A DNA stretch of 64,000 nt from positions 58,907,683 through 58,971,682 of the forward strand of contig CM069590.1 of the NCBI GenBank assembly GCA_035771175.1, written 5' to 3'. Positions within the stretch are counted from its first letter, which is position 1, and each line of letters begins with the position of its first letter. Below, piece by piece: positions 1 to 11,158 of the stretch. The position numbers and the translations under genes are program-made. Source of the stretch: Paratinospora sagittata (taxonomy: Eukaryota; Streptophyta; Magnoliopsida; Ranunculales; Menispermaceae). The notes below the pieces were generated by a model. It saw nothing but the letters and a program-made list of their open reading frames with translations, made no database searches and was not told where the DNA came from.

Positions 1-3000
1 AGACACAGGAGATTAAAACAAAGGGGGGTTTTTGATGAGATGGTTTAGTGTAACACTGAAATTCTGTAACAGCACTGGTTAGAGGCAAATTGGTGTATAT
101 CAATCCAAAAGCTTTGTAAGAACAAGAGGAAGGCTGGAGATATATGCAAGAACTGTAGTAAGACAACTGAAGTGTGTCTTGATTGATAATGTAAGTGAAG
201 CGTTGAATTCTTGTTAGGAACCGTATTATTTGGGATAAGGCATAGATGGTGATGATGATGGTTAAGAGGAATTTTTTTTTTCTTTTACTGTACTCTGATC
301 TCTGTTTCTCCCCCCCACTTTAACTCCACGACTCCAAGCAGGAAACAAAGTTGTCAAAGGAGGAAATAACAGCCGATTTGATAATGGCAGAGGGATATGA
401 ATCAGTTTTTTCGTGCACCAGTACTATGGGCAAAGGACGTACTGGTTATTCTGGTAAGCTCTGTTGTGTCTACCCGTGTATGTATGTGTCTATATATATA
501 TATGATTTTCCTTGTGTCCGCATAATTTCCTAAGTCATATTGCAGGAGTTGCAACTTTTTGTCGTGTAAAGTCAGCATTTGCAAGCAATGAAGTGGCTTT
601 ACCAATTGCAGCAGAAGAAGGCTTCACTAGCCTTCTTGAACATTGTCAAAGAGCAACTACATTGAGAAAGGATATCCTGCCCCAGCTTCCTGCAGAACTG
701 AAGTGCTTAGAAGGAATAACAAATGAGGACCTTCTGAAAGTTGACAGCGAGGGACGTTGTATTATAACAGATCATGGACATTTTGGTAATTTGACAAGAT
801 CATTTCATTTAATTTTTTTTTTTATCATTTCTTTTGGCACATTTTAGTTGTGATTTAGTAATTGAATTCTCGCATAGCTTTAATGATTGAAATTTCTGTA
901 GTTCTCTTCAACATCTATGGACCTCGAGCTGCGCATAATGATACCGAGCGGATTAATTTTAAGCATAATTTTTTCCTTGTGTTACAGGTAACATGAAATT
1001 TGTGCCCTTTTTGCTCTTCAGGCTATATATGGAAAAATACTTTCTGCCATTGTTTAATTATTTTTATCATTCCCTTATTCCTTGATCTTTTACAAAATTA
1101 TCATTTACAGAATAATGGTCTTACATTGCATGGTTGTTGGGGTGTGCATGAAACCTACCCTCCTAGAAAGCCCAACCAACCCAATCCTAACCGACTGGTT
1201 TCGGTCAGTTTATAACCTTAACGTGGGTTGGTCGGATAATTAAATTGCAGAACTGAAAGATCGGTTGTCGATCTCAAAGATAAAAACCTAATATCAACTT
1301 GACCTTCCTGAGATATATAATCATCAGCATATATTTGTATATTATACATATAAACCTATCAAATTTATCATATAAATAATACATAGCTACATTTAAATTA
1401 CATTAACATACTTATAAAATGATTACTAAAAAGTGGCCAAAGGAGGAGGCTGGTGGCTAAGTTTATCATATATATCACATCAATATTGGGTGTTGAACAA
1501 GCTTGGCTCTTACGTTCTATAGATAAGCCCCTGAATTGGCTGTATGCTTAATCTTGAATATTTGTAATAAGGCCATCCAAATTCATCATGAACATTATAG
1601 GTGTTTAAGCAGTTGAGTGTTTGTTTTACTTCATTCTTGCGTTATGATTCTGAACAATCATCTTTACTGTAGAAAAGATGGGAGTCATTCCTAAGACAAG
1701 GAAAAAGGGTGTTTGTTGTTGGCGATCTTAATATTGCTCCAACTGCTATAGATTGCTGTGATGCTAGCCCAGATTTTGAGAAGAATCAGTGAGTCAATAT
1801 GCTAGCTTCTGTTAATGAGTGTTTTACTCTCGAGAAAAGTGGATGATTATCTTTTTACCTAATGAGAGATGTGGAGAACAAAAAAAGGTTTCTTTTTCAA
1901 GACAATGTACTGAGTTTTGCTGTTTGTAATTTGTAAAATTGTATTTTAGGTTCCGGGAATGGCTCAGATCTTTACTTGTGGAAAATGGGGGACCCTTTTT
2001 TGATGTTTTCAGAGCAAAACATCCACAGAGGTATAAATTCTTGTCCCAGTTTACTTAAACTAAAGATATTTTCTGAAAAGAAATCTTGTGGACTTAATAT
2101 TGCTTTCTAGTTTATGTTAAACCATCAAAACTTTCCAATATATGATGAGTATTATGTCCTACATGATCATTTTTGTTTTGCCATGTGCATTTTGTGTATG
2201 TGTAGTTCTGTAGCATGTTTAAAAAAAATCTATGCACTTCACGTTTTGGTACATTATTATTTAAGTAGACCATTCATTTTATTTCGCATTGTAACATCTT
2301 TTGTACATTGGAAAATATCAATCATCAGAATGACATGTTTATTGGCCTACAATCAACAGCTCTGTAACTTTTTCAGAATTAGAGACAAAATAATATCCAG
2401 CAGCTCTGTAACTTTTTCTCACTATTTTATAATCCTGAATCTGACTGGTTTTGCAGAAGAGAAGCATACACATGCTGGCCTGTACATAATGGTGCCGAGG
2501 AATTCAATTATGGGTCAAGAATTGATCATATTCTTGTTGCTGGACCATGCTTGCATCAAAGTGATGACATCCAAGGACACAACTTCGTAGTTTGCCATGT
2601 TAGTGATTGTGATATACTGACGCAGTTTAAGCGGTGGAAACCTGAAAGTATTCCTAGGTAATTTTTATATAGTTTTTTTTTTTTCACCATATCAATGAGA
2701 AATTACTTTCAAATATGATATATAGTTATATACTACAGTTTATGACCCATTTTGAGCTCATGTATGTCTGCCCTGAATCTGATTCCCAAGAATTCAGAAG
2801 ATGGGCTGCTTTTGCCTGCGTTAAGATGGCTTTACTCCCGAAAACCAACTTGACCTGACAATACTAGTTTTTAAGATCAACTATTTTCTTGATTTATGGT
2901 TGTTAACCTTTCAAATAATTCACCTGAGATCATGGTCAAGATCGTTCAATATGCGTGATCGTTGGTGGTTTTGGGGGTAATCTAAGTGAGTTTAATTGGC

Positions 3001-5789
3001 TGGATGATCCATGATGAACATTCTTGCTGTCTAGTATAGATCTTGGAGTGATTAGTTGACAACCAATATATCTTTTTTAGTTGACCTGCCTTCAAATATT
3101 AATGACGTAGCATTCCACTGCTTTCCAATTCACAGGTGGAAAGGAGGGAAAAGTGTAAAATTGGAAGGTTCTGATCATGCTCCGGTTTATGTTACTTTGA
3201 GAGAAATACCCGATCTTCCAAACCACAACACTCCATCTTTAGCTGCTAGATATGCTCCCAAGGTCCGAGGTTTCCAGCAAACTATTGGTGAGAGAAAATT
3301 TTCCTTCTGTCAATGTGGCTTGTTGGATTGAACTAACCTTATCTTGGTGATAGGTCATCTCTTCATGTTAACTAGTCTGTTGAAGTGAAAAAGAAAAAAG
3401 AAAAAAAAAAAGGAAAATAAATGAGACAAAAAGACCAACTTGACCAATTCAGTTCTGTTTTTCTGCTTACTTTGAGATATATCTTGGCTAAATCAATAAG
3501 AATATATTTACTTAATTTAAGACTTTAAAATAAAGCTAGGATTTTCAGGACAATTAGAACAATTGAGCTCTTTACATTACAAGCATAAAATGATATTGAA
3601 CTTTCTTTTAACTATGTGTGTGTGTATATATATATTCCCTTACAAAATGAATAGGCCATTTGTTGAAGCAAAAGAACATGAAGAGGTTACTAAACATAGG
3701 AGCTGTATGATATACTGTTGAGTTCTGGACTTACTTTGCCTTAATTTTTCTTCCTCGGCACTTAGGATCCTAGAAAAATGTCTCAATAATGGTTAGAAAG
3801 AGTCTCATAGATATGGATCAGAAACTTTTCCCTCTTTGATGATGTGGAACTATCACACAAATCCTCATTAGGGGCCTTGTGTCTTTGTGGGTATACTTCT
3901 AGCCATGGATTAACTATAATGTAGTCTCTAATGACTTCTCACCGGATATTGTTTGATTCCAGGCTTACTCCATCCCATTTTGATTATCGCTTTCAGAAAA
4001 GGCCTTGATTTTGGTTAGAGAGATTCTTACATGGATTACAAATTTTTCTGTCCTGAGGGTTGTGACATAATCATGGTCCAATCCCATTAGGTCTCCACAT
4101 TGTTGTGGGCACACTTGTATAGGTCCATTTTCCTTCAAGTGTGTGGATCAGAGTAGTGGTATACAGAAATAAGGTCCATATTCCACTCTAAATATTTAGG
4201 ATAATGAGTAAAAGAAGATGACGACGACGTAATTCTGTTTCATAATGAAATTGCATAATGTCTACTATAAAAGCTTATCTTTAGATTTAAGATTGGAAAA
4301 AGATGTGGCAATTGATACATTTCTGTCCTAAGAAAGTAGTTTTCTTGCAGCTCTTCTGTAAGTTCTGTTCTTTGATCATGCATTACTGTTTGTTTCTTGA
4401 CCTGTTTTATTGGTGGTCTCTATGCTTGTCTGCAAGTGTTGCTTTATTTGATTTTGAGTTCGTCTGTCATTTCTTGACCTGTTCTGAGCAATTACTCCTA
4501 CTTTAGTGACTCTGCTTGCCAAAAGGCAAGCAACGGCCGAAGTAAAGGAGCATGAAGTTTCACAATTTTTGGATGAGAACATGTTGGTAGAAAGCCGCAA
4601 CAGCAGCGCTGAAAGGCTATCGCAGGAGGATAGCCTTTCTTGTTCACTTCCTGTTGAAAACCCTTCTGCTTTGAACCAAGACTGTCACTATGCTAGTCCA
4701 ACTAGAGTTCCTAGTGAGCCTGCTGAAGAGGACTCTGTTATTATGCGTACAAAGAAAACGATAAAATCACTCTCTGACCATGGCATGAAAATCAATAAAA
4801 GAACAAAGCATGGTAGTTCTACTCAGCGCACACTGGGATCTTATTTTCAGAAGTCGTCAAATCCTTGTATGGAGGCCGGTAACTCTAGTCAAGAAGATAT
4901 CAGAAGAGGAGGGAATGGTGATTCTCCTGTAATGAAGAATCTGAGTTCTCCTGAAGAAACTCCTAATGAGGAGGATGCAAATAATAATCTTAAGAAGAAT
5001 GTAGACATCATTCCTTATATTGAAGATCGACATGATGCAAATTCCTTTAATTCCAAAGAGGAAAAACATAATGTTGCAGTGTCTGAGTGGCAAAGGATTC
5101 AGCAGCTCATGCGTAAACGTAATAGTGTACCTCTCTGCAAGGGGCACAGTGAACCATGTGTTGCTCGGGTTGTGAAGAAGGAAGGTCCTAACTTTGGACG
5201 CAAATTTTATGTCTGCAATCGCGGCGAGGTAGTATATTCTTATAGTTACATTTCTTTCAGCTTGCTCTTTGCATTTTCAGCATATTACTTGCTACCGATG
5301 TACTCATCTTGCTCTGGGTTAGGCTGCTAACTGAGTGAAAACTCCATTAGCAAACCATTGCAGATCCTATGATCTCAGTTTTCAACAGTTAAATCAATCC
5401 ATTGCCTTCATATTTGTTGAAAAATATACACTTAGGAAGTAATTTTCTCGTAGACTTGACAAAAATGCATCGATGTGTAAGTATATATGTATACAATTGT
5501 ATTATGTAGGGTAAATAAATGTAAAAATATAAAGTATTTATCAAATACACATATCATATGCGCATAGATATGTATTACTGATAGTATTGAAAAGTAGCCA
5601 ACATGGAGTTGGTGCAGTTGGTAAAGAGGTGACTATGGAACCCAAAGGTCCTAGGTTCAACTCTTGCCACTGCCTCACCCTAGGAGGTGAGGGGGATTAA
5701 TGGGTCAGGAACCGACCTGATTCCTCCTCGAAGGTACAGTCTGGTGATGGAGTTGGTTATACAACTAACAACTAACATTGTTTCTTCTC

Positions 5790-5820
<31 letters not shown>

Positions 5821-6392
5821 TAGTATTGAAAAGTATGTTATGCTGGTCATTGTTGGAACTAAGCTGAAGCCAGTGATCTGCTTCATATTCTTCATCGGAA
5901 ATCCTAGAACAGCTAAAGAAGGATTTCCTCTCCCACTGGATGAGAGGGGCTCGAAACAAGCTGAGCCAGTTTCTGCAAACTAATACTAAAACTCATTTTG
6001 CTTGGATTTAATCTTGCAATGTATATTAATATTATATTTTCTTGTTTCTGCTAAAAAATAAAAAAAGCCACTGACTTGCAATAAAAATTTAGCAGTTGGT
6101 TTTAGATCTGATCAAGTCAGAAAATGGCTTATAGAATTTTGATGATATTGATGATCTTCAGCTTTTGTAACTTGTAGATTTGAAACAATATATATTCAGT
6201 TTTGTTCTTGTAGAGCATGTATTAATATGTGTGTTTTCAAGTTATGTGCCCATATTTATAGTTGTCAAGGGAAGATGTAAAGGGTCTTCATTAACCAGAG
6301 AGATTGTCTTTCCTGTCTAGGGTCCTTCGTCAAATCCAGATGCACGATGTGACTATTTTAAGTGGGCTGATCTGAAATCTTTGCAGAAATGA
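1..6392 (+). CDS. APE2: DNA-(apurinic or apyrimidinic site) endonuclease 2, 5' partial
   Basis: Exonuclease III-type AP endonuclease of nuclear base-excision and single-strand-break repair. Nine exons are visible: 342-453, 546-785, 902-987, 1673-1788, 1950-2030, 2457-2657, 3136-3287, 4507-5228, 6321-6392; all junctions are GT-AG and phases join into 593 residues. The first exon, which should end just before the ETK of the catalytic QETK motif, lies left of the window. Visible family motifs: ETKL (342), YGPR (~917), VGDLNIAP (~1719), GSRIDHIL (~2512) and GSDHAPV (~3168). The long exon 4507-5228 carries a canonical PCNA-binding box QRTLGSYF (4824-4847). The C-terminus is a GRF zinc finger split by the last intron: [16 protein letters not shown], then ARCDYFKW. 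The domain order EEP nuclease, PIP box, GRF finger defines APE2 rather than APE1 or ARP. The stop TGA is 6390-6392. Only the missing first exon limits confidence. Confidence 0.93.
1136..1260. repeat. Degraded MITE-like inverted repeat in an APE2 intron
   Basis: The segment begins ggggtgtgcatgaaacc, resembling the GGGGTGTNCA ends of plant hAT-type MITEs, and contains oppositely oriented cccaaccaaccca (about 1170) and gtgggttggtcgg (about 1224). No clean second terminus or target duplication was found, so this is only a probable remnant. Confidence 0.35.
4824..4847 (+). other. PCNA-interacting (PIP) box in APE2
   Basis: Encodes QRTLGSYF, an exact fit to the Q-x-x-[LIM]-x-x-[FY]-[FY] sliding-clamp motif, in the otherwise low-complexity linker between nuclease and GRF finger. 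In characterised APE2 proteins a PIP box in this position couples the enzyme to PCNA; function here is inferred. Confidence 0.8.
5580..5596 (+). repeat. Left target-site duplication of the SINE
   Basis: 17-bp direct repeat, identical to 5819-5835 on the other side of the SINE poly(A) tail. Confidence 0.92.
5597..5818 (+). mobile_element. tRNA-derived SINE with perfect target-site duplication
   Basis: About 222 bp in the last APE2 intron, sense to the gene. The head has an A-box-like stretch (tggtgcagttgg, 5608-5619) and a B box GGTTCAACTC (5654-5663), the internal Pol III promoter of tRNA-related SINEs. It ends in an uninterrupted A tail (5790-5818). The element is bracketed by an identical 17-bp direct repeat GATAGTATTGAAAAGTA at 5580-5596 and 5819-5835, the target-site duplication expected of LINE-mediated insertion. 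An intact duplication and pure A tail imply a fairly recent insertion. There is no coding capacity. Confidence 0.92.
5819..5835 (+). repeat. Right target-site duplication of the SINE
   Basis: Identical to 5580-5596, directly after the A tail. It defines the insertion exactly. Confidence 0.92.
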
Positions 6393-8520
6393 GGATTATG
6401 GGTTTTGCATTGAAAACTTTTTGAACATGGTGGTCCAGTGGGATACCGTGCTTGACGTTGTTTTTGTCCCATAACAGGTATGCCCTAGGTAAAGATCTTT
6501 TATGTTATCTTTGAAATTTATTTATTTGTGTTGTTCCCTTTAATGTTATAGTTTTACATAGGCACTTTGATGGTGTAAGTCTACATGTTCTCCAGCGTTC
6601 TTTTATTCATAAGCAGTGAGCATTAAGCGTTGGTTGGTGATAATGGTTAAATGACCCCATAGTTAGGGGTTTGGAATCATAATTCCTTTGTATTCAATTC
6701 ACTAGGTGGCCTCTTTAAGTCCTAACACATGCTTTTCTGTTTTGTATCATTATTTTGAAAGAGTGGCATGTTCTGTTTTTTACTCATTTGGACGTTAATT
6801 TTCTCGTGATCGATTTAATTTCATTCATGTTCTTTGAGTTTTCTAGGTGTACATTGATTTTTTCCCCCCCCTTCTCATCTTGTTAGTAGCCGTGAATGGA
6901 TGTTTTTCCCTGGAAACATATAAAGAAGAAAATCGGTTATGGCTGTGTTGATCTTGTTTTTTCCGTTGAGGATGTGGGGAAGGAAGTTTGGGAGCATTTG
7001 AAGTGTTGACAAGAGTATCCGTCCATTCTTTTCTGATCGGAATCAGATGGTAATTTATTCCATTGTGCAGCACCATAATAGAGGCAGAAAAAATGATTAT
7101 CTCACCTCTTATCTGATCGCTAATTCATGAAATACAAACAATTTTGAGCTGATGGATTATCAGGTAGCAAGTCAGATATTGATCAACCGACATTCCTGCA
7201 AATTAAAAATGAAGGGTGAAGCTGCAATTAGCTTTTGTCTTCATCATCTTTCCTACCTGCTGTGTTTCCGTTGGATGAGCTAATTTTAAAACTACTTCTA
7301 CTATGTTTCTATGGGAATTTTGTGATTGTTTTCTGCATCATCACATTTGGGTTTCCTATCTAGCCATCATCACATGTTGCAAGGCGTTCAAACGGATGGC
7401 TGGCTACCTCTTGCTGCCCTGCAAGCAACGGCTGAAAATCCATATTAAGTGTTTTTGCTTTCCATAGAAGTTGCGTAACATGTGTTTGGTGTGCTGCCTC
7501 ATACCTAACCTTTTTGACTCCAAATTTTATTTTTTAATTATGAGAACTGACTCCAAATTGGTAAGGTATTCAATTGTAGATATTCCATGAAACTGACTAA
7601 AGGTCTGGATTTTCATTTATATGTTGTATTTATATTTATCCAGTAAATGTCGGTGTGCCATAGGATGAGAACGATCGACCGTTTATCCGTTGAAAGTAAG
7701 TTTCTTTCATGACTAATAGAGTTACTTAGATTATAACAGCTTATCTTCTTGGAATAGATAAGAAAAAAAAAAAAACAAATATACAACATTGGAAGATTGG
7801 GTAGTTGTTTTCATATTTTATATAAAATGATATTAGAGAATTATTTAAGACGTCTTTATCTTTTTCAAAACACCAAGGCTACGTTTCTTTAGAACATGAT
7901 AGGTAACTCTGTTTATCCTCCGTTTCTGTTCTAAGATGAATTTTTACTTGATAGTGGTCTTTCTAATTTAATTAGTTAAATTTTTTGTTTATTCTTACAG
8001 AAGCTATAGCTTTACAATCAGAAGACTACTCAAAGTCCATATGAAATAAGTTGAAAATTATATTAATCTTTACTATTTAATAGATTTCAAGTAGAGTTAA
8101 CTAACATCATCTTATAATAAAAAAAATTGAAGCATTGTGATCATAATTTATTATTTAAAATAGTTACCTTACATCTCTCATCAGTAGCTGTGCATGTGGG
8201 TGTAACATTAATGTTATAGTTAAATTAGTGTTCAAGGTTTAGGGTAGCTGCCCACGGAGATGTAACATTACGGTTAAATTAAGATTTAGGGTTTAAAATT
8301 TAGATTAGGACATAGATTAGAATTCCTAAAAAAATGATAATAATAATAATAATAAAGGGTTAAAATGAGCAATCATTCAGCATTTACGTCAATTTTGCAA
8401 TTGGTGGTGGTGGTGGGTGACGAACACTATAAACTTTGTCTTCATCCTCCTTTAATAATTACAAAATGTCTCCATCGTTTCTTATCACAAAATAAAAAAA
8501 AGAAATGTCCCCATCGTTGG
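6393..8520. other. Intergenic spacer, no gene seen
   Basis: The APE2 3' end and AT-rich spacer. It holds short homopolymer runs and an (ATA)n tract near 8336-8355. No reading frame with recognisable protein similarity, no tRNA and no complete transposon was found. Confidence 0.5.
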
Positions 8521-8557
8521 CTCAATAGTCTGCCCTATTGACGGGCCAAATGCAAAC

Positions 8558-8667
8558 CACGTGTCAGAAGCCCAATATACGGTGATCCTGACCACATTTA
8601 GTACATCTCTACCACTTAGAACAACCAAACACGTGGCACAACCTTATTATCCAAACCAACTATAAAA
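8558..8667 (+). promoter_or_regulatory. Twin G-box and TATA promoter of the PLC-X gene
   Basis: Two palindromic CACGTG G-boxes (8558-8563 in a CCACGTGTC context; 8630-8635 in an ACACGTGGC context) precede TATAAAA at 8661-8667. ACACGTGGC is a strong ABRE/bZIP-type context. The spacing predicts a transcript start near 8690 and a leader of about 530 nt, possibly with an unspotted 5' UTR intron. Abscisic acid or stress control is an inference from the motif only. Confidence 0.5.
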
Positions 8668-9150
8668 TCCCCTAAGTCCATCCAAATAATACAAATTTCT
8701 CCATGGATCATATCATCATGCCACCACACCCCCAAAGCAAATTTCGCCCCAAATGACAATTATTATTCATGATTCATTAATATATTCCATACTCCGAGGA
8801 CTATTATTGCATCGGCAGTCGACGTCTCCACACATTCCACGTCACCTAATCATCCTTTCTGGGTCAATCAAACACCAACACCAGGTAGATCTCTGATTTT
8901 AGTAAAAGTGTTGTACATTACTTGATTGATTTCGGATTTTGAGTTGCTTATAATCCAGCTCCCAAGTGTACAGCGCGTGACTTTCCTGCTAATGAAAGCT
9001 AATCAAACCATCACAACCACCAAACATGAACTGGCAACAAGCACAATTCCCATTTTTTCCTTATAATAATTCTTCCGTTTTAACATCAAATACATAATTA
9101 ATTCCACGGACCCATCAACGACACGCCCATAAATTAAAGAAAAACAGAGG

Positions 9151-9194
9151 AAGAAGAAGAAGAAGAAGATCAACACCACCTTCTTCTTCTTCTT
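9151..9194 (+). promoter_or_regulatory. Perfect GAA/TTC hairpin in the 5' leader of the PLC-X gene
   Basis: An (AAG)n run (9154-9168) is followed by an 11-nt loop and a fully complementary (CTT)n run (9180-9194), giving a 15-bp perfect RNA stem that ends 27 nt before the start codon at 9222. A stem this near the AUG could slow scanning ribosomes, or the two triplet tracts may simply have expanded symmetrically. Confidence 0.55.
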
Positions 9195-9221
9195 GTAGTT
9201 GATTGATTAATTCCAATTACA

Positions 9222-10178
9222 ATGGGTGGAAAGGTATCAAAACAGGTGGAACGACGAAAGAATTTATCAGTACAGAAGAAGAACCTATCTAGTCTTCAAC
9301 ACAACGACGGCGACGGATTTCCCGGCTCCGACTACCGGCCATCTGACCGGAAAAACTGGATGTCCGGCCTAGACCCACAACGAGTCCACATAAACAAGAT
9401 CGTTTGGCCGGGCACCCATGACTCCGCAACCAACAAAATTGGCCTTCGATTCGTCACTCGTCCCTTCGCGCAATGCCAATCTTTGTCAATCTACAAGCAA
9501 CTAGTCCAAGGCGCCCGTGTTCTAGACGTTCGGGTTCAAGAAGATCGCCGGGTGTGCCATGGAATCCTTAAAACGTATGGGATAGATGTTGTCATCAATG
9601 ACATTAAGAAGTTCTTATCGGAGACCCAATCGGAGATCATAATTCTCGAGATTAGGACGGAGTTCGGGCACCAAGACCCGCCAGAGTTCGACAAGTACTT
9701 AGAGGATCAGCTCGGCAAGTTCTTGATCCATCAGGACGACCATGTATTCGGGAAGACGATAGCCGAGTTGCTACCAAAGAGAATTATATGTGTTTGGAAG
9801 CCTAGAAAGTCGCCCGCGCCTAGGCCGGGAAGTGCACTGTGGAATGCTGGGTACTTGAAGGATAATTGGGTTGATACAGACTTGCCATCGACGAAATTTG
9901 AGAGTAATTTGAAGCATTTGGGCGAGCAGCAACCGGTGGCTGCAAGGAAGTTTTTTTACAGGGTTGAGAACACAGTGACACCTCAGGCTGATAATCCTGT
10001 GCTGTGTGTGAAACCTGTGACTGGAAGGATTCATGGGTATGCAAGGTTGTTTATAGCTCAATGCTTTTCTCGGGGGTGTGCGGATCGGTTGCAGATATAT
10101 TCGACGGATTTTATTGATGGGGATTTTGTGGATGCTTGTGTTGGGCTTACACAAGCTAGAGTTGAAGGAAAAGCTTGA
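9222..10178 (+). CDS. PI-PLC X domain-containing protein (PLC-like phosphodiesterase)
   Basis: Single-exon gene, 318 residues. It belongs to the plant PLC-like phosphodiesterase superfamily, which has only the X half of the TIM barrel and lacks the EF-hand, Y and C2 domains of true plant PI-PLC. The catalytic region starts at WPGTHDSAT (His66) and continues with ARVLDVRVQED and VCHGIL (His113), the two histidines of the phosphodiester-cleaving mechanism, then IIILEIRTEFG. There is no signal peptide; instead the N-terminus MGGKVSKQ fits an N-myristoylation site (Gly2, Ser6) followed by basic residues, suggesting cytosolic-face membrane anchoring. The start is the first ATG after the leader hairpin, and the stop is TGA 10176-10178. 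The substrate is not inferable. The next gene converges on it from the other strand. Confidence 0.9.
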   Translation: MGGKVSKQVERRKNLSVQKKNLSSLQHNDGDGFPGSDYRPSDRKNWMSGLDPQRVHINKIVWPGTHDSATNKIGLRFVTRPFAQCQSLSIYKQLVQGARVLDVRVQEDRRVCHGILKTYGIDVVINDIKKFLSETQSEIIILEIRTEFGHQDPPEFDKYLEDQLGKFLIHQDDHVFGKTIAELLPKRIICVWKPRKSPAPRPGSALWNAGYLKDNWVDTDLPSTKFESNLKHLGEQQPVAARKFFYRVENTVTPQADNPVLCVKPVTGRIHGYARLFIAQCFSRGCADRLQIYSTDFIDGDFVDACVGLTQARVEGKA

Positions 10179-11158
10179 ATTGAATTTAAATGCCCATTAA
10201 TGGTATATTACGATTGTTGCTCTTGGTTTGCTGCTTCTTGTTCTTGTATTCTTCTTCTTCCTGATCCTGTTTGATTATCCCCTTTTCGTGTCTATTGATG
10301 TAAGTAGATAAACTTCACATGTGACTAGTTCTTCCTTTCCTTTCAATAGTGTGTGGTGGCTTGGTACTGTATTGTATCATATCATATGGTTGTTTGTAAA
10401 TCCAGAAATTGGTTTTATTTATACACTTTCTTTCACATCTGTTACCATCTCTTTCTGCGTATTTGTCCTTACATTGCATCATTGATGTTATCTAAATTTT
10501 TGGAAAACAAGTTGTTCTATTGATAGGAATGATTTCATTATCGTCAATGGATTACCATAGGACCAATGTCACTATGACTTCTCTTTCCTCTCATTCAACT
10601 CTATGCAGAGCTATTTCTTTTGTCAGAAAGCATGAGAAGGAAGATCCTTTCTTACAATCTGAAACCACTTCACCTCTCTCTGGCATCCTCTTCTCCTGTA
10701 TGTCTTCAAGTTACAGCTGATTATTTGGATGGGAACTTTTATTTTCTAAGTAGACTATAGTTGTAAACAAGATTGTGCATCATATGGTTTGGTAAGATTC
10801 ATTAAATTGGAAACTTGTCTCAATCAAAGTGTAACTTATCCGAACTCTTTGTTTGATTCTGGACGTCCCCACAATGTCACACAAGCGATAAGCATCATTC
10901 AATACCACATGTTTGTGGTGGATTGAGGTCCTACTCAAGGATCAGTCTCAAATGAAACAACAGTTAATTGGAATAGAATTCAGCTCTGGTCTCTGAAGGA
11001 TGGAATTTATATGTTTCAGAAGAGAGCCATCTGGTGCATAGTGAAACTTACACTCAACATTTCGTGTAACAAAAAACGTCATTTCTAATCTGCGAAAAAA
11101 AGAAGAATAAAGAGTACAATTGAGTAACAAAAGAGAAGAAGACAAGTGAAGCAACGTA
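10179..11158. other. Spacer between convergent PLC-X and SKS genes
   Basis: 3' regions of both genes. The TTCTT-rich stretch at 10240-10260 and scattered AATAAA-like signals are compatible with polyadenylation on either strand. No additional gene was seen. Confidence 0.5.

Noticed and set aside
2114..2590. 158-codon open frame within APE2
   Set aside because: Mostly intron; it crosses the exon 2457-2657 in the wrong frame. Splice phases and APE2 motifs fix the true frame.
9771..10154. 127-codon open frame antisense to the PLC-X gene
   Set aside because: Shadow of the PLC-X coding sequence without any recognisable domain.
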